Source: Anaeramoeba ignava (Eukaryota; Metamonada; Anaeramoebidae). From it: a stretch of 64,000 bases of DNA. The notes beneath the pieces are model-generated. The model had not been told where the DNA came from. It saw only the letters and a program-made list of their open reading frames with translations, and did not search any database. Every line of letters starts with the position of its first letter. The stretch's first letter is position 1. Positions 38,501-52,400 of the stretch are shown here, one piece after another. Where the stretch lies: positions 272,501 through 336,500 of the forward strand of contig JAPDFW010000053.1 of the NCBI GenBank assembly GCA_028826165.1, written 5' to 3'. Both the position numbers and the translations under genes were made by a program.

Positions 38501-41500
38501 ATAATAGATTGGGGATTAAACGCTGATTTTGGTAATGGAAAAGAAGAAATAGAGAGATTAAAAAAAGCAATTTATCCAGTTCACACAATCCCTAATTCTT
38601 TTTTTGATAATATTTTTGATTATGGGAAATTATCAGAAAATTCAGAAGAATCATATATTCAAAAAATTGTGCAAAATAAAATTAAAAAAATAGAATTACT
38701 TCCTCAAGAAGTGGGAAATCTTAATAATTTATTTTCTAAACTTTTATTGGAATCTTATATTTATGTTCGCCAAAAATCAGATGATAAATTAAGTGCAGTT
38801 TCATTAAGAGATTCAACAAAAGTACTTATAATTTTCGATTGGTTTAGATCAGAAAAAATTACTGAAGACTTAATTGAAGAAAAAAGTAATTTTAAATACA
38901 TTCACCAATTTATCATTGCTTTATATCTTTCTTTTGGGTGCAGATTGGCCTTGAAAGAAAGAGAGAAATATTATGAATTACTTAAAAAGAAAATTAAAGA
39001 ATTCAAATTACCAAATTTACCAAAATTGGATATACCAAAAATTATTGAAAATTCCCAAACAAAACTTATGGATATTTTGAATATTGATTTTAAAGAATGG
39101 GATGTTGTATTGAATAACTCTTTGCAAGAAAATATCTTTTCAGTTTTTATTTCTTGTTACACACACATTCCTTTATTTTTAGTTGGTAAACCAGGCACTT
39201 CCAAAACAATTTCAATTGAAATTTTAATGCAAACATTAAGACCTCCAAAGAAAGCTAATAATTTCCTCGTAAATTATAATCTTCCAGCTTTGAAAGAATT
39301 CTTTATTCAATGTACACAACAAACAAAAGCTTCAGAAATAACAGAATTATTCAATCAAGCAAGAGAATATGCAAATAAATCAAGCATCACAGAAACTATT
39401 AGTGTTATTGTTCTGGATGAAGTATCTCTTGCAGAAGTAAGTCCTGATCTTCCGTTAACAGTTTTACATTTTGAACTTGAAAAAGCTGATAAAAAATTGT
39501 TGGATCAAAATAAATCATTTGAAAAAATAAAAGAAGAACTTGATGTTTCAGTTTTATTAGTTTCAAATTGGAAATTGGATCCAAGTCAAACAAATCGAGG
39601 AATGTTTATGAAAAGACTTGATCCTCAATTAGTTGAATTGAAATCTACAGCAAAAAAAATTCTTCTTCGTTTTAAACCAGATTTCCCTTCCAGTTTTGTC
39701 AAAAAAATAGCCAAAGTTTATCAACTTATTTTCAAACGCCAAACAAAAGAATTAAAGAAAAATTATTTTGGACTTAGGGATTTCTATTATTATCTTAAAA
39801 TGATTGGATTTAATTGTTCACAAAACGGTTTTTCTTACAATAACCCACACATGATATGGAATACAATTTATAGAAATTTTGGATCTAGACCTGACTTTCT
39901 CCAAAAAGTTATTCCAGATATTATCAAAATTCTTGGAATTAAAACACCAAAATATATACCATCATCAATCTCACTTATTAAACAAAATTTGTTATGTTCA
40001 ATTGTTGATTTGAAATTATTTCCTGAGAAAAAACTTCCTGAAAACATATTAAAACATCCACAAAATTTTTCTCGACATTTAATGATTCTTACAGAAAATT
40101 TATCAATTTTACCATTAATACTTTCCCAAATTGAAAAAGACACAATTGTTATTTTTGGTTCTCCATTTGCAGAAAGTAGAAAAACACACAGAATAGTGGA
40201 AAATCTAAAGAAAATTGAATTTGCAGTTTCAAAAGGAAAAACAATCGTTATTTATAATAATAATTATTTGTGTGAAATTCTATATGATTTGCTTAACCAA
40301 AATTATATACGTGAAAAAGATAAATTATTTGCTCGTATTTCATTTGGAGATGCAACAGAGAATATTTTAATTAACGAAAATTTCAGAGTGATTATGGTTA
40401 TTGATAAGAAACAAGCATACGAAAAGGAATTACCTCCCAATTTAAACAGATTTGAAAAACAATTAGTTTCGGCAAAAGATTTCATTTCTATAAATAAAAT
40501 CCATAATTTTGTTAAAAAACAAATTCATAAATTGGATCTAATTGAAGAATACACAGAAGAAAATATCAAAAAAAATGATTTGATTATTAATTATAATTCA
40601 GAAAATAACGATTTATTGAATTCACTTGGAGTAAAATTACAAAACAAATATCAACAAAAAAACGAATTTGATAATGAAATTGAGGAAGAAATACTTGAAA
40701 AGGAAGGCAAAGAATTATGGATGAAACTTTGCAAAACAGAGAAAATGATTCAACTTTTCCATTTAATACAAGAAAACGAAATAGAAAAAGAAAGAAAATA
40801 TTTGAAGCAATTTTGGGATGATTTTATTAAACAATATCATTTTGATTTCAAGAGTTTGTTTCAAGAAGAGATTTCCAAAAAGAATATCAAAAAAAGTATT
40901 GTATTAACATATTCAGTATTTAAAAAAAAAAACAAAAAGAATTTCCCAAGAGTTTATAAAGAAAATTCTAATGAAGAAAGTTATTATCCTGAAAATTATG
41001 ATAAACTTTCTGTTGATCTCTCAAAATATCATACCAGATAATGAATTGAAAACATATTTATCGGAAAAATGGGAAAAATATATTGATCAGAGAGATTTTG
41101 TTTTAGAAATTCACCATAATATAATTGATGAATCTTCATTTAATTTATTTAATCAAGTTAAATATTTAATAGAAAAATTAATACTAGATTACTATCAGAT
41201 AAATAAAGAAAGAAATGAAGTTATTAACAGACATCAAAGTGATATTGTGTTCTTTCTCCATTTAACAAGTACTGAACCAAGTAAATACTTCTATTATTTC
41301 TTTGATGATAATTGGGAAATTTATTACATCGATAAATTGAAACAGAAATATGAATTTGATTTAATTAAGATTGCAAATGAAAATTTAAATCTTAAGGATA
41401 TTTTCAATAATTTGAAAAATTCAAAATCAAATATTAAAGATTTGATAAATGAAATTACACCAATTGCAATATCACAATTTTTAGATCCTTACAAGTCAAA

Positions 41501-44500
41501 TTATAAGGAAAAGCTTGATTCGATTTCTAATTTACTAAAAAATGATGAAATTCAAGAAATTGTTTTAGAAAATGTTGAAAATATGATTGACAAAGGACAA
41601 GAAAAAGAATTTGAAATTTATAAATGGGATTTGAAAGAAATTCTTGAAAATCACAAGGGAAATACTTCTATTATTGATCATTCATTTAATACTTTCCGTG
41701 AAAAAATTACCAGAATTTTTGCCTTAATAATTAACAAATTAAGCCAAAATGGAAATTATAATCTTTTCAAAGAAACTGGAATTATTCATTATTTATGGTC
41801 TCGAATTATAAAAGAATATAAAATTCCGTATGATAACGTTTTTGATAAAGATCAATTTCACAATTCTGAATTTCCTTTTTCTTTCCTCATCTATTCCTCT
41901 ATTCAAAATACACACTCATATTCAAAAGACTCTTTCATTTATAAACTCATAAATGTTCCATTTAGTAAAATCCAAGAATTAAATGAAAATATTTCAGAGA
42001 AACAAAATATTCGAGATATTTCTATTAAATATTTTAATGATTTAATGAAATTTGAACTTGGAGAAAAAAAAGAACAATTATTGAAAGAAGGAATTAAATT
42101 TGATTATATTGATCTATTTGAAAAGTTTTCAAAACAAAATATTATTGATATTTCATTGAAAGATCTTCATAAAATCTTTTTACAAACAGTAAAACCTATT
42201 TTACACAAAATATTATCAATCAAATATTCATTCGATTTATTATCAAAGAAAGAATATTCTCAAATTGAACTTGATAAATCAAAAAATCTTTTCTCCCTCT
42301 TTTCAAATTATTTCAATATTTTGGAAAAACTTATTAAAGAAAAAGAAAAAGAAAAAGATATCCAAAAAATTGCATCTACTTTTATATCACACTCAAAACA
42401 AAATGTTCAAGATTTATTTTTAGATTTGAAATTAATTAAAATTTCAGAATCAGAAAATGATCAATTACCTAATTTAATTTCTAAATGGAATGAAATTTTA
42501 CTTTTAAGAGAAATATTTGTTGAAGTTCATTTTCCATTTCAAGAAAATCAATACATTGATACTATTCTTAAAGAAATTAAACCACATTTCAATTCTGAAT
42601 CTAATTTAGATGAAATATTTAATATATTTTGGATTAAACTTCCTAAACAATTATTAATTCAACAAAAAGTTCAAGATAATAATCAAATTTTAGATCAAAT
42701 TTCACAAGATGAAGTATTTAAAGACAAGAAAGAAGTTTATAAATCAATTATATTCATTTTTTATAATTTTGGTAAAATTCTTGTTCAACACATGATAAAT
42801 GATACTTCAAAAATTAATCAAATTGAAGAAATTTACAAGAAAATAATTAAAATTTTAATTTGGAAAGATAAAGATTTACCTAAATTAGATTTTGAAACAG
42901 AAGAATCTAAGTTTTTTAATTTCATGTTAAATTCATTAATTCGTGATTTGATTTTAAATTCTCAAAAAGATTTGAAAAACCAAAAAATTTACTTTAATAT
43001 TTTAGATGAGTTTTTGAAAGAAGTTGATTTAACAGAAGAAAATATTAATAATCAAATTGGAATTTCATGTTTAAAAATTTTGTTAAATCGAAATGAAATT
43101 AATTTAAAAATTAATGATGATAATAATGATAATAATGATAATAATGATAATAATGATAATAATGATAATAACGATAATGATAATAATGATAATGATAATA
43201 ATGATAATGATAATAATGATAATGATAACGATAATAATAATAATGAAAGTGAATATGAATATTATAGTTCTGATTATTTAAATGAAGATAAATTACAACC
43301 TCTTCCAGAAAAATTTTCATTAAAAGAAATTAATAATTTAGCAAATTTCAGAACATATTTAATTTATAATTATAAAAAAGCTGTGAAAGATATGGAGAAA
43401 GATTTCAAATCAGTAAAAGATGCAAGAAATTGGGTTATTTTGATACTAAAATCTATTTACCATAAATACAAACAAAACAAAGTTATTAAATTTATAAAGA
43501 AAAATCATCAACATTTACCAAGTAATTTGAATTTGATTAAGAATATTCGAAAATTAAAACCTGAGATTCCAAAATTTAGAATTAATAATGGAAAAGTATC
43601 AAATACAATATTAGATAACAACACAAACAAAATTATAAAAACAATCAAAAATGATCAAATTGTTCAAGCAATATTTGATTCAGTTGATATTGTTGAATCA
43701 ACAAACTTTCAACCGTTTAAGGATTTGATTTCTGATCCAATGTTTTTGGGAGGTAAGAACAAAGAAAAATTCAATTTGATAAATATAATTCATAAATCAT
43801 ATTGGCCTGGTATTCCAAATTATCCTTATTTCAATATGTTTCTCAATCAAAGTAACCAATGGTTTGGATGTGAAGCTCATAATACTTTTTGGTATTCTGA
43901 CAAAAATCAAAATCAAATGGATTGTCGGTATTGTAATATACCTTTTGGTATGTCAATCATGATTCCACAACCAAAACTTATTAAAGAAATTGATCAAAAA
44001 CTTCAAAATTTATCAGGTTATCATTGTTCAGTTCCAGAATTTGATACATTTAATATTCGTGAATTAGATCCAATATCTTATTTAATTTTAGTTATTTTTA
44101 CAAATTGCATTGTTCTTAGTATGAGTATTTCAGTAATAAATTTCAGAGAAAATATCCTTCATTTAATGAACTCACCAAAAACAAATGAAGAAGAGTTATA
44201 TAAAATTCTGAAAAATAATATTGTTAGATCCTTTGATAATTTGAAAGAAATTTTGAATTTATCAGATCAAGAAGTTTTTGAATTTTATTACAAAATTTTA
44301 ATTAAAATGAAAGAAGGAAAATATATAAAAGGAATACAATCTCAAACTATTAATCTTCAAAAGGAAGAAAAAAGAAATGAAATTGAGAAAAATTTCAATG
44401 AAATGATTAAAAACGAAAAAGATGGAATTTTAAAAGAAATTCGTAAAAACAGAAAACGAGATGTATTTGTTGATTTAGAAGAAAGGAAACTTCCTTGGCC

Positions 44501-45590
44501 TTTTATGGAATATCAAACAAAAAATTATCAACAATTTGTTTGCCTATTCAAAAGTAATGAAGAAAATAAGAAAAAGTATCCAATAATTTCATTTGTGAAT
44601 GAAAATCAACAAGAATTATCAAGACTTAAACTCTTTCCAGGATTTCTTAAATTTGCTTCAGCTATTACAAACAGATATCATGGAGAATTTTCACAAAGAG
44701 AAAGAAAAATAATTAATTTTATTGAAGAAAACAAAGAAAACAAAGAAAACAAAGAAATTGAAGAATGGTTTCAAGATTTTAAATCTTTATGGAATGATTC
44801 ATTAAATGATTTGAAGAAAATAGAAATTTACACAAACTTACCACAAGATTTCTTCACAAAAAATGTTATGAACAGACAAAAATCAATTGAAGAATGTTTG
44901 ATTTATAATAAAGAATCACCTGTTTCAATTTACAAAATTATCAAAACTTCAATTAAACATCATAATAATTTAATGAAAAAATTAATGGAAATTTTAAATT
45001 TCTCAAGTTATCAAAAATCTAATCAAGAAGAAAAAGAAAAACTTCATTTTCCTATTAATATCCAAGAATTTGAATCACCAAAAATTATCCATTTAGATTT
45101 TGATAAAATTACTCAAATTATTAATGATTATCAAGATGATCAAAAATTATTTGCATTTTTAGAAGAATATTTAATTGAAAGCTTAAATATTGAATTTAAA
45201 TCAAAAGAAATTTTACTTGAATTTGAACATTTCTTTTTCAATGATGATATTAACGAAAGAGTTAAAAGATTAAATAAAAGAGTTTGGAAATATGAAGCAA
45301 TACCTGATAAAATATGGGAAACAATTCTTGAAGAATTAAAATTAAAAAATTCAGTTGAAACTTTTTTCAATTTAATTAAAACAGTTATTTTTTCATGTTC
45401 TTTAACTGAATTTAAAGAAGTTGAATTACAAGACATTCCAAATACTCGTTTAATGGATTTTATTGATAAAAAACTTTCTTTAGAAAATGATCCAGATTTT
45501 CTTTTTTTCCAAAATTCCTCAAAATATTTTTCATTAATATTTTTAAAGAATATTTCAGATTTATATGAGAAACTTAAGAAAGAAATTTAA
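32558..45590 (+). CDS. RNF213-like giant AAA+ protein without a RING (one +1 frame break)
   Basis: The gene is one uninterrupted exon of about 4,343 codons if one base is skipped near 41039 (human RNF213 is about 5,200 aa). A long helical N-terminal arm is followed by tandem AAA+ modules. The first clear Walker A is GETGCGKT (Gly1866) with Walker B IPIFFDEFN. The second is GKPGTSKT (Gly2210) with Walker B IVLDEVSLAEVSPDLPLTVL. These signatures match the two active AAA modules of RNF213. I see no RING cysteine cluster. Near 3771-3792 there is C-x2-H-x14-C-x2-C (WFGCEAH...DCRYC), close to the RZ finger of RNF213. A 30-aa Asn/Asp run sits near 3520. By analogy it is a ubiquitin ligase acting on lipid or pathogen surfaces, but ligase activity is unproven here. 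The frame stops at TAA 41039-41041 and continues in +1. Confidence 0.85.
43114..43245 (+). repeat. GATAATAAT-type trinucleotide repeat in the coding region
   Basis: About 130 nt of GAT and AAT codons encode Asp/Asn in the C-terminal third of the RNF213-like protein. It is the only such tract in the gene. Confidence 0.85.
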
Positions 45591-46026
45591 TTTTCAACAA
45601 CAATTTCTTTTCAATTCTTTTTTCAATTCTTTTTTTTCAATTCTTTTTTCAATTCTTTTTTTCAATTCCACTTTTTTTTCAATTCTTTTTTTCAATTCTT
45701 TTTTTTTCAATTCCACTTTTTTTTTCAACAACAAAAATTTAATAAAAAAAAAAACAAAAAGAATTTTGAAATATTTTAATGATTTTAAAAGAAAAGAAAA
45801 TAAAATTTAAAATCAAATAAATGATGAAAAAAAAAATATTGAAATTAAATCCAAAATAGATTTAGATTTAGATTTAGATTTAGATTTAGATTTAGATTTA
45901 AATTTAGATTTAGATTTAAATTTAGATTTTGATTTAGATTTAGATTTAGATTTAAATTTAGATTTAGATTTAGATTTAGATTTAGATTTAGATTTAAATT
46001 TAGATTTAAATTTAAAAATTGATTTC
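45591..46026. repeat. Convergent spacer with two simple-sequence arrays
   Basis: Right after the RNF213-like stop, about 45594-45730 repeats TTCAATTCTTTTTT, with TTCCACTTTTTT twice (45666-45679 and 45711-45726). From about 45853 to 46016, GATTTA hexamers with AATTTA variants run up to the stop codon of the minus-strand gene. It contains no gene. Confidence 0.7.
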
Positions 46027-49000
46027 TTAAAGATCAAGATTAATATCCTCCTTATCAGAAATAACACCTCTTCCTCCAGCCATTAAATCTCTTCCTGTAA
46101 TATACTCTGGACCTGGAAGAACAACTTTGATTTTATCTTGATAAAGTGAACCCTCAGAATAATCTTCCAATTTTTCATACAATTTATTCAAGTACTTTTT
46201 CTTAATTTTTTTCTTCAATCCATTTTCTTCCAAAAATTGTTCAAGATTGTCTCTGTCTTGAGGATGGTAACAAATAGCAGAGGGGAAACGGGGATTTAAA
46301 ATGGCATCAAAACCCTTAAACTTTTTCATCCAACCGTTATTTTGATAAAAATCATCCCAAAAAACGTACCAAAGAGCAACAGCAGGATGAGAATCATAGA
46401 AGGCGAGTTTTGAGTAAAGATAATTCAGACCTTCTTCATGAACTTCAGGAATTCTTGAGATTGCCTCGTCTGACTCGTGTTCTTGGAGATAAATGGTGAG
46501 ATTTTCTCTTGTGATTCTGTCGTTATTGAAAACAAAGAGCCAAAAACCGTTTGACAAAATGGTTTCTTGTTGAACACGTTCCTCGACCAATCCGTCTCTG
46601 TAAGCCTGGGATTCGTCAAGGAAACTCGGGAGGTTTTGTTGGATGAGCTTTTTGTTTTCGGGATGTTTAAGTAATCGTTTGAGTTCTGGTGTGTATGTGA
46701 AATCATCACGAATTCCAATTTCATTATGACCAATTGTTGTTTTTTCACCTTTAAATGATTCACCCGAATCATCATCTCCTACTCCATCTGTATATGATAT
46801 TGAAACGTTGAATCCTGCTGCCCAATCAACATCTCTGTTTGCCTTAACCGTCAAAACTCCGTATTTGAATGTGAATTTAACTGATGATTTCTTATTTTCA
46901 TCTTCGAATCCTTTTTTTGATTTTGAATGAGTTTCAACGTATTCAAAAAATACAGTTTCTCCGTTTAACGCACGGAGTTTCTGTCTGATTTTTCTTTTTT
47001 TGAGAACATCCTCCTCTCGATTTCTTCTGCAGAAGGAAACAAAAATTTGCTCAGGAATAACAGCAGGACCAGCATCATCATAAACAATTGTGCATTTAAA
47101 AGGAAATGGATCGATCCAAATTTTTCCGAAACAAGTTTTGCTTTTAAACTCATTGTTTTCATCGACACCGTCCCAGAAACCATCGACACCCTCGATAGCG
47201 CTCTGTATCCAAACGCGCTCACGAACAATTTCCTCATCGGGAGGTATCAGGGCTGATTTGTATTCCTCGTATCCGTGATATGACGCAATTTCCTTCATTT
47301 TTTTTAACCGTTCATATGCAGGAATCAAGTTTTCTTGATGAGACATCAACGATTCCCAGAACGGATGCCAAATGCGAAGCTTGCGTTCTTTTGCGAGATT
47401 GTAATCAAAATTTTTCTGTGAGAAATCAACTCTTCCAGTGCAATTTTTCCATTTCCTTTGACAGAACTTGAACGAGGCTATTGTGAGTAAGACCATCAAG
47501 AAAATATTCAGAGCATGAAGAATATTAAGGATGATTGAGTATGCAGAAGGGGCTGAAGAATCTGTGTATTTGGTTGCGAGAATAAGCCCGAAAATTACAG
47601 TAACAACAGTAGTAATTCTTGCACTTTGATCTATTTTATCGTCTTTATTGTCAATAAAAGGAGCTGAGAGGAAGGAGATGAGAGCGAACAACGAGACAAT
47701 TCCGAGGACGACTGAAATCTGTGCGATTTGGGAGGTAAAAGCAATCACAACAACGATAAGAAGAAGTTTAATAGCCATGATGATTGATTTGTAACCGGAC
47801 CATTTGCGCTCGTATCCCTTGTACACAAATTTATACGGGCACTTGTCTTTATCGAGATCACGTCGATACTCCACATCGGTGTATGCCTTCTCTTGTCCCT
47901 CCTGGTCAAATAATCTGGGCTGAGGCTTGTTGCGTTGAATCAACTTAAGCGTTAGTATCGGGAAATATATCGTGATTACAAGCATAATCAGGATTGCAAA
48001 TATTATGTGCACAATATGTACCGCATGCCAACACCCTCCTTTATCCTCAAATTGCGACTTATATGACTCTTTACTTTCGTCAGAATTCTTGTCGTAATAG
48101 GTATGATCTGGTGAATAACAAACAATAACTTGAAGCGCACTTCTTGACATTGGTAAATATAAAGAGATCAGAAGTGTAACCAATGCAGTTATCCACAACA
48201 GCTCCAATTTAGATCGATCCGTCCATGTTCGTGCTTCGTGTCCATCCAGTAAAGCTGCGGGATCTTTTCTTAATCTCACCCGAAAAAGAACAAATAAAAT
48301 CGCGCAAATCACCCATAGTATCCAAAACCACACAAGTGGTGTAACGTGAATGAAAGACAGATCAATTGACACTACTCCAGTAATCTTTCCCCATACAACT
48401 CCAAATCCCTTAGGCCATGCTATTCCACTGAAAAAAAGTCCTATAATCTGGAAAAAATCCCGAAAAATATCGAATTTAACAAAATCAAATGCCCAGCCTG
48501 CTGCTGCTACTAAGACCCCTAATACCTCAATAGTTTTTGTGTATACTTCTCCTACTTCATCCCAATTTGGTTGGATGCTCTGGAAGTTTGTTCGTTCAAA
48601 GAATTCGTTGAAGTTTGTGATTGACATTTTTGATATTTCTGATGTTGGGATTGTTATTTCTTGGAAGATGTTTGAAGTGTCTATTTATCAATTTAAATCA
48701 ATTTTTAATATTTAATTTAATTCAATATTCAATATTTAATATTTAATATTTAATTCTATTTAATTCAATATTCAATTTAATTCAATATTTAATATTTAAT
48801 ATTCAATTTAATATTTAATTCAATTCAATTCAATTTAATTCAATTCAATATTCAATTCAATTCAATATTTAATTTAATTTAATTTAATATTTAATATTTA
48901 ATTCAATATTCAATATTTAATTCAATATTCAATATTCAATATTCAATTCAATATTCAATATTTAATTTAATATTTAATTCAATATTTAATTCAATATTTA

Positions 49001-49383
49001 ATTCATTTAATATTTAAAACAATTCAATTTAATTCAATTCAATATTTAATATTTAATATTTAATTCAATATTTAATTCAATTTAATATTTAATTCAATTC
49101 AATATTTAATTCAATATTTAATTTAATTTAATTCAATTCAATATTTAAATCAATATTTAATTCAATTCCAAATGAAAAATTTAATGAGTCAATCTTTTTT
49201 TGATCAAATTTTCTTAATAAATAAATGAGAAATTTAAAATGAATTATTGATTTTTGAAACAAGCAAACTTTGAATAACAGGAGAAACTGCTTGATTAATA
49301 TTTAAATCCATTTCATTATTTCTACTTAACAAAGATTCTCTTACATCACCACCACCAAAACCTCCAAAATTTTGTATTTTGTC
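46027..49383 (-). CDS. Multi-pass membrane protein of unrecognised family (5' end uncertain)
   Basis: The main exon is 48680-46027; an upstream exon 49383-49269 joins it in phase 1 across a 588-nt satellite intron (GTTTGC donor, AAATAG acceptor). The joined reading is ...NINQAVSPVIQ-N-TSNIFQEITIPTSEISKMSI. An in-frame ATG gives MDLNINQ, but Gly-rich coding-like sequence (FGGFGGGDVRESLL) lies before it, so a first exon may be missing. About eight or nine hydrophobic segments fall in the first 400 residues, including WAFDFVKF, IGLFFSGIAWPKGFG, a loop with two cysteines, and pairs near LLLIVVVIAFTS. The C-terminal 450 residues are hydrophilic. The WP motif and helix layout loosely resemble C-terminal membrane regions of protist receptor-like proteins. 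Function is unknown; channel or receptor is a guess. Confidence 0.75.
48681..49268 (-). repeat. 588-nt satellite intron of ATTCAAT/ATTTAAT repeats
   Basis: The array consists of TTCAATATTTAATATT and TTAATTCAATTTAA variants from about 48690 to 49170. The donor end keeps about 90 nt of non-repeat sequence. It lies between two exons of the membrane-protein gene. Confidence 0.7.
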
Positions 49384-49489
49384 CTATTATTCAAGCAACT
49401 ATTTTTAATTCGAATTTGGTTATTCCATTGATTGTTTGCCATTTGAAAATTAAAAATAATTCAAAAATTTTTCATTTTTTTAATTTTCT

Positions 49490-52400
49490 TTCAAATTTAT
49501 TTACAAAAATTTATATTTACAATCCTTTATTTACAAACTTATTTATAAATTTAAATTTATTAAACTTATTTATAAATTTTATTTATAAATATTTACATAA
49601 ATTTATTTATAATATTTTATTTATAAATTTATTTACAATTTTATTTACAAAATTATTCAATTTTTTCAAATTTATTTATAATCTTTTTGATCAAATTTTA
49701 AATAAATGAGAAATTTAAAATACAAAGCAAATTGAATAACAGGAGAATTTTGATTAATATTTAAATCCATTTCATTATTTTATTTACAAATTTATTCACC
49801 AACCTTAACCTCCAAAATTTTATTTACAATTTATTGGAGCAACTATTTTTATTTCAAAATTTGTTTATGAATTTGGTTATTCCATTGATTGTTTTATTTA
49901 AAAATTAAAATTTATTCAAAAATTCATTTTCTTTTTTATAAATTTATTTATAAATAAATTACAAATTTATTTACAAATTTATTTATAAATTTATTTACAA
50001 ATTTATTTACAAACTTGTTATTTATAAACTTATTTATAAATTTATTTATAAATTTATTTTTACAAATTTATTTTACAAATTATTTTTGGTTTTTATTTAT
50101 TTATAAATTTATTTTTTACAAATTTAATTACAAATTTATTTATAAAATTTATTTACAACTTTATTTATAAATTTATTTAAATTTAAAAATTTATTTACAA
50201 ATTTATTTATAAACTTATTTACAAATTTATTTATAAACTTATTTATAAATTATTTACAAACTTATTTATAACTTTATTTACAAACTTATTTACAAATTTA
50301 TTTATAAATTTATTTACAATTTATTTATAAACTTATTTACAAACTTATTTATAAATTTATTTACAAATTTATTTACAAATTTATTTACAAATTTATTGTT
50401 TTAAATTTATTTACAAACTTATTTATAAACTTATTTGATAAATTTATTTACAAACTTATTTATAAACTTATTTACAAATTTATTTAAACTTATTTATAAA
50501 TTTAACTTATTTACAAATTTATTTTATAAACTTATTTATAAACTTATTTACAAACTTATTTAAATTTATTTACAAATTTATTTATAAACTTATTTACAAA
50601 CTTATTTTTAAAATTTATTTACACAATTTATAAACTTATTTACATAAACTTATTTACAAACTTATTTTATAAATTTATTTATAAATTTATTTATTTCAAA
50701 ATTTATTTACAAACTTTATTTATAAATTTATTTTAAATTTATTTATAAACTTATTTATAAACTTTATTTATAAATTTATTTATAAAATTTATTTACAAAT
50801 TTATTTATAAACTTATTTATAAACTTATTTACAAACTTATTTATAAATTTATTTACAAATTTATTTATAAAACTTATTTATAAATTTATTTAAAGTATAA
50901 ACTTATTTATAAATTTATTTATTTTATTTATAAATTTCGTTCTTTTATTATAAATTTATTTTACAAATTTATTTTACAAATTTATTTATAAACTTATTTA
51001 TAAATTTATTTATAAATTTATTTACAAATTTATTTACAAACTTGTTTATAAATTTATTTATAAATTTATTTTACAACTTATTTTAAACTTATTTATAAAT
51101 TTATTTATAAACTTATTTACAAATTTATTTATAAACTTATTTACAAACTTATTTACAAACTTATTTTATAAATTTAAAACTTAATACAAATTTATTTACA
51201 AATTTATTTTATAAACTTATTTACAAACTTATTTACAAATTTATTTATAAATTTATTTACAAATTTATTTACAAATTTATTTACAAATTTATTTATAAAT
51301 TTATTTATAAACTTATTTACAAATTTATTTACAAATTTATTTACAAATTTATTTACAAACTTATTTACAAACTTATTTATAAATTTATTTACAAATTTAT
51401 TTATAAACTTATTTATAAACTTATTGATAAACTTATTTATAAATTTATTTATAAACTTATTTACAAATTTATTTTACAAACTTATTTTACAAATTTATTT
51501 ATAAATTTATTTTATAGATTTAATTATAAACTTATTTATAAACTTATTTATAAACTTAATTATAAACTTATTTACAAATTTATTTACAAAATTATTTACA
51601 AAATTATTTATAAACTTATTTACAAATTTATTTATAAACTTATTTATAAATTATTGATAGATTTATTTACAAATTTATTTATAAATTTTAAATTTATTTA
51701 CAAATTATTTACAAACTTGTTTATAAATTTATTTTACAAATTTATTTTATTTATAAATTTATTTATAAATTTATTTTTAAATTTATTTATAAACTTAATT
51801 ATAAATTTATTTACAAATTTAATTACAAATTTATTTATAAATTTATTTACAACTTTATTTACAAATTTATTTACAACTTTATTTACAAATTTATTTACAA
51901 CTTTTATTTACAAATTTATTTACAAATTATTGATAAAATTAATTACAACTTTATTTACAAATTTAATTACAACTTTATTTACAAATTAATTTATTTATAA
52001 ATTTATTTATAAATTTATTTACAAATTTATTTATAAATTTATTTTACAAATTTATTTATAAACTTATTTATAAATTTATTTATAAATTTAATTACAACTT
52101 TATTTACAAACTTATTTATAAATTTATTTATAAACTTATTTATAAACTTATTTATAAACTTAATTATAAACTTATTTACAAATTTATTTATAAACTTAAT
52201 TACAAAATTATTTACAAATTTATTTATAAACTTATTTACAAATTTCAATTACAACTTTATTTACAAACTTATTTATAAACTTATTTATAAACTTATTTAT
52301 AAATTTATTTATAAACTTATTTATAAACTTATTTATAAACTTATTTATAAACTTATTTATAAATTTATTTATAAATTTAATTACAAATTTATTTATAAAT

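Noticed and set aside
46965-48715. Several 60-120 aa frames opposite or within the membrane-protein exon
   Set aside because: They are shadow frames; hydrophobic segments and codon composition support only the 866-codon minus-strand frame.
51654-52248. LFTNLFIN and FINKFVNK open frames
   Set aside because: They come from the 12-nt satellite and have no non-repeat sequence.
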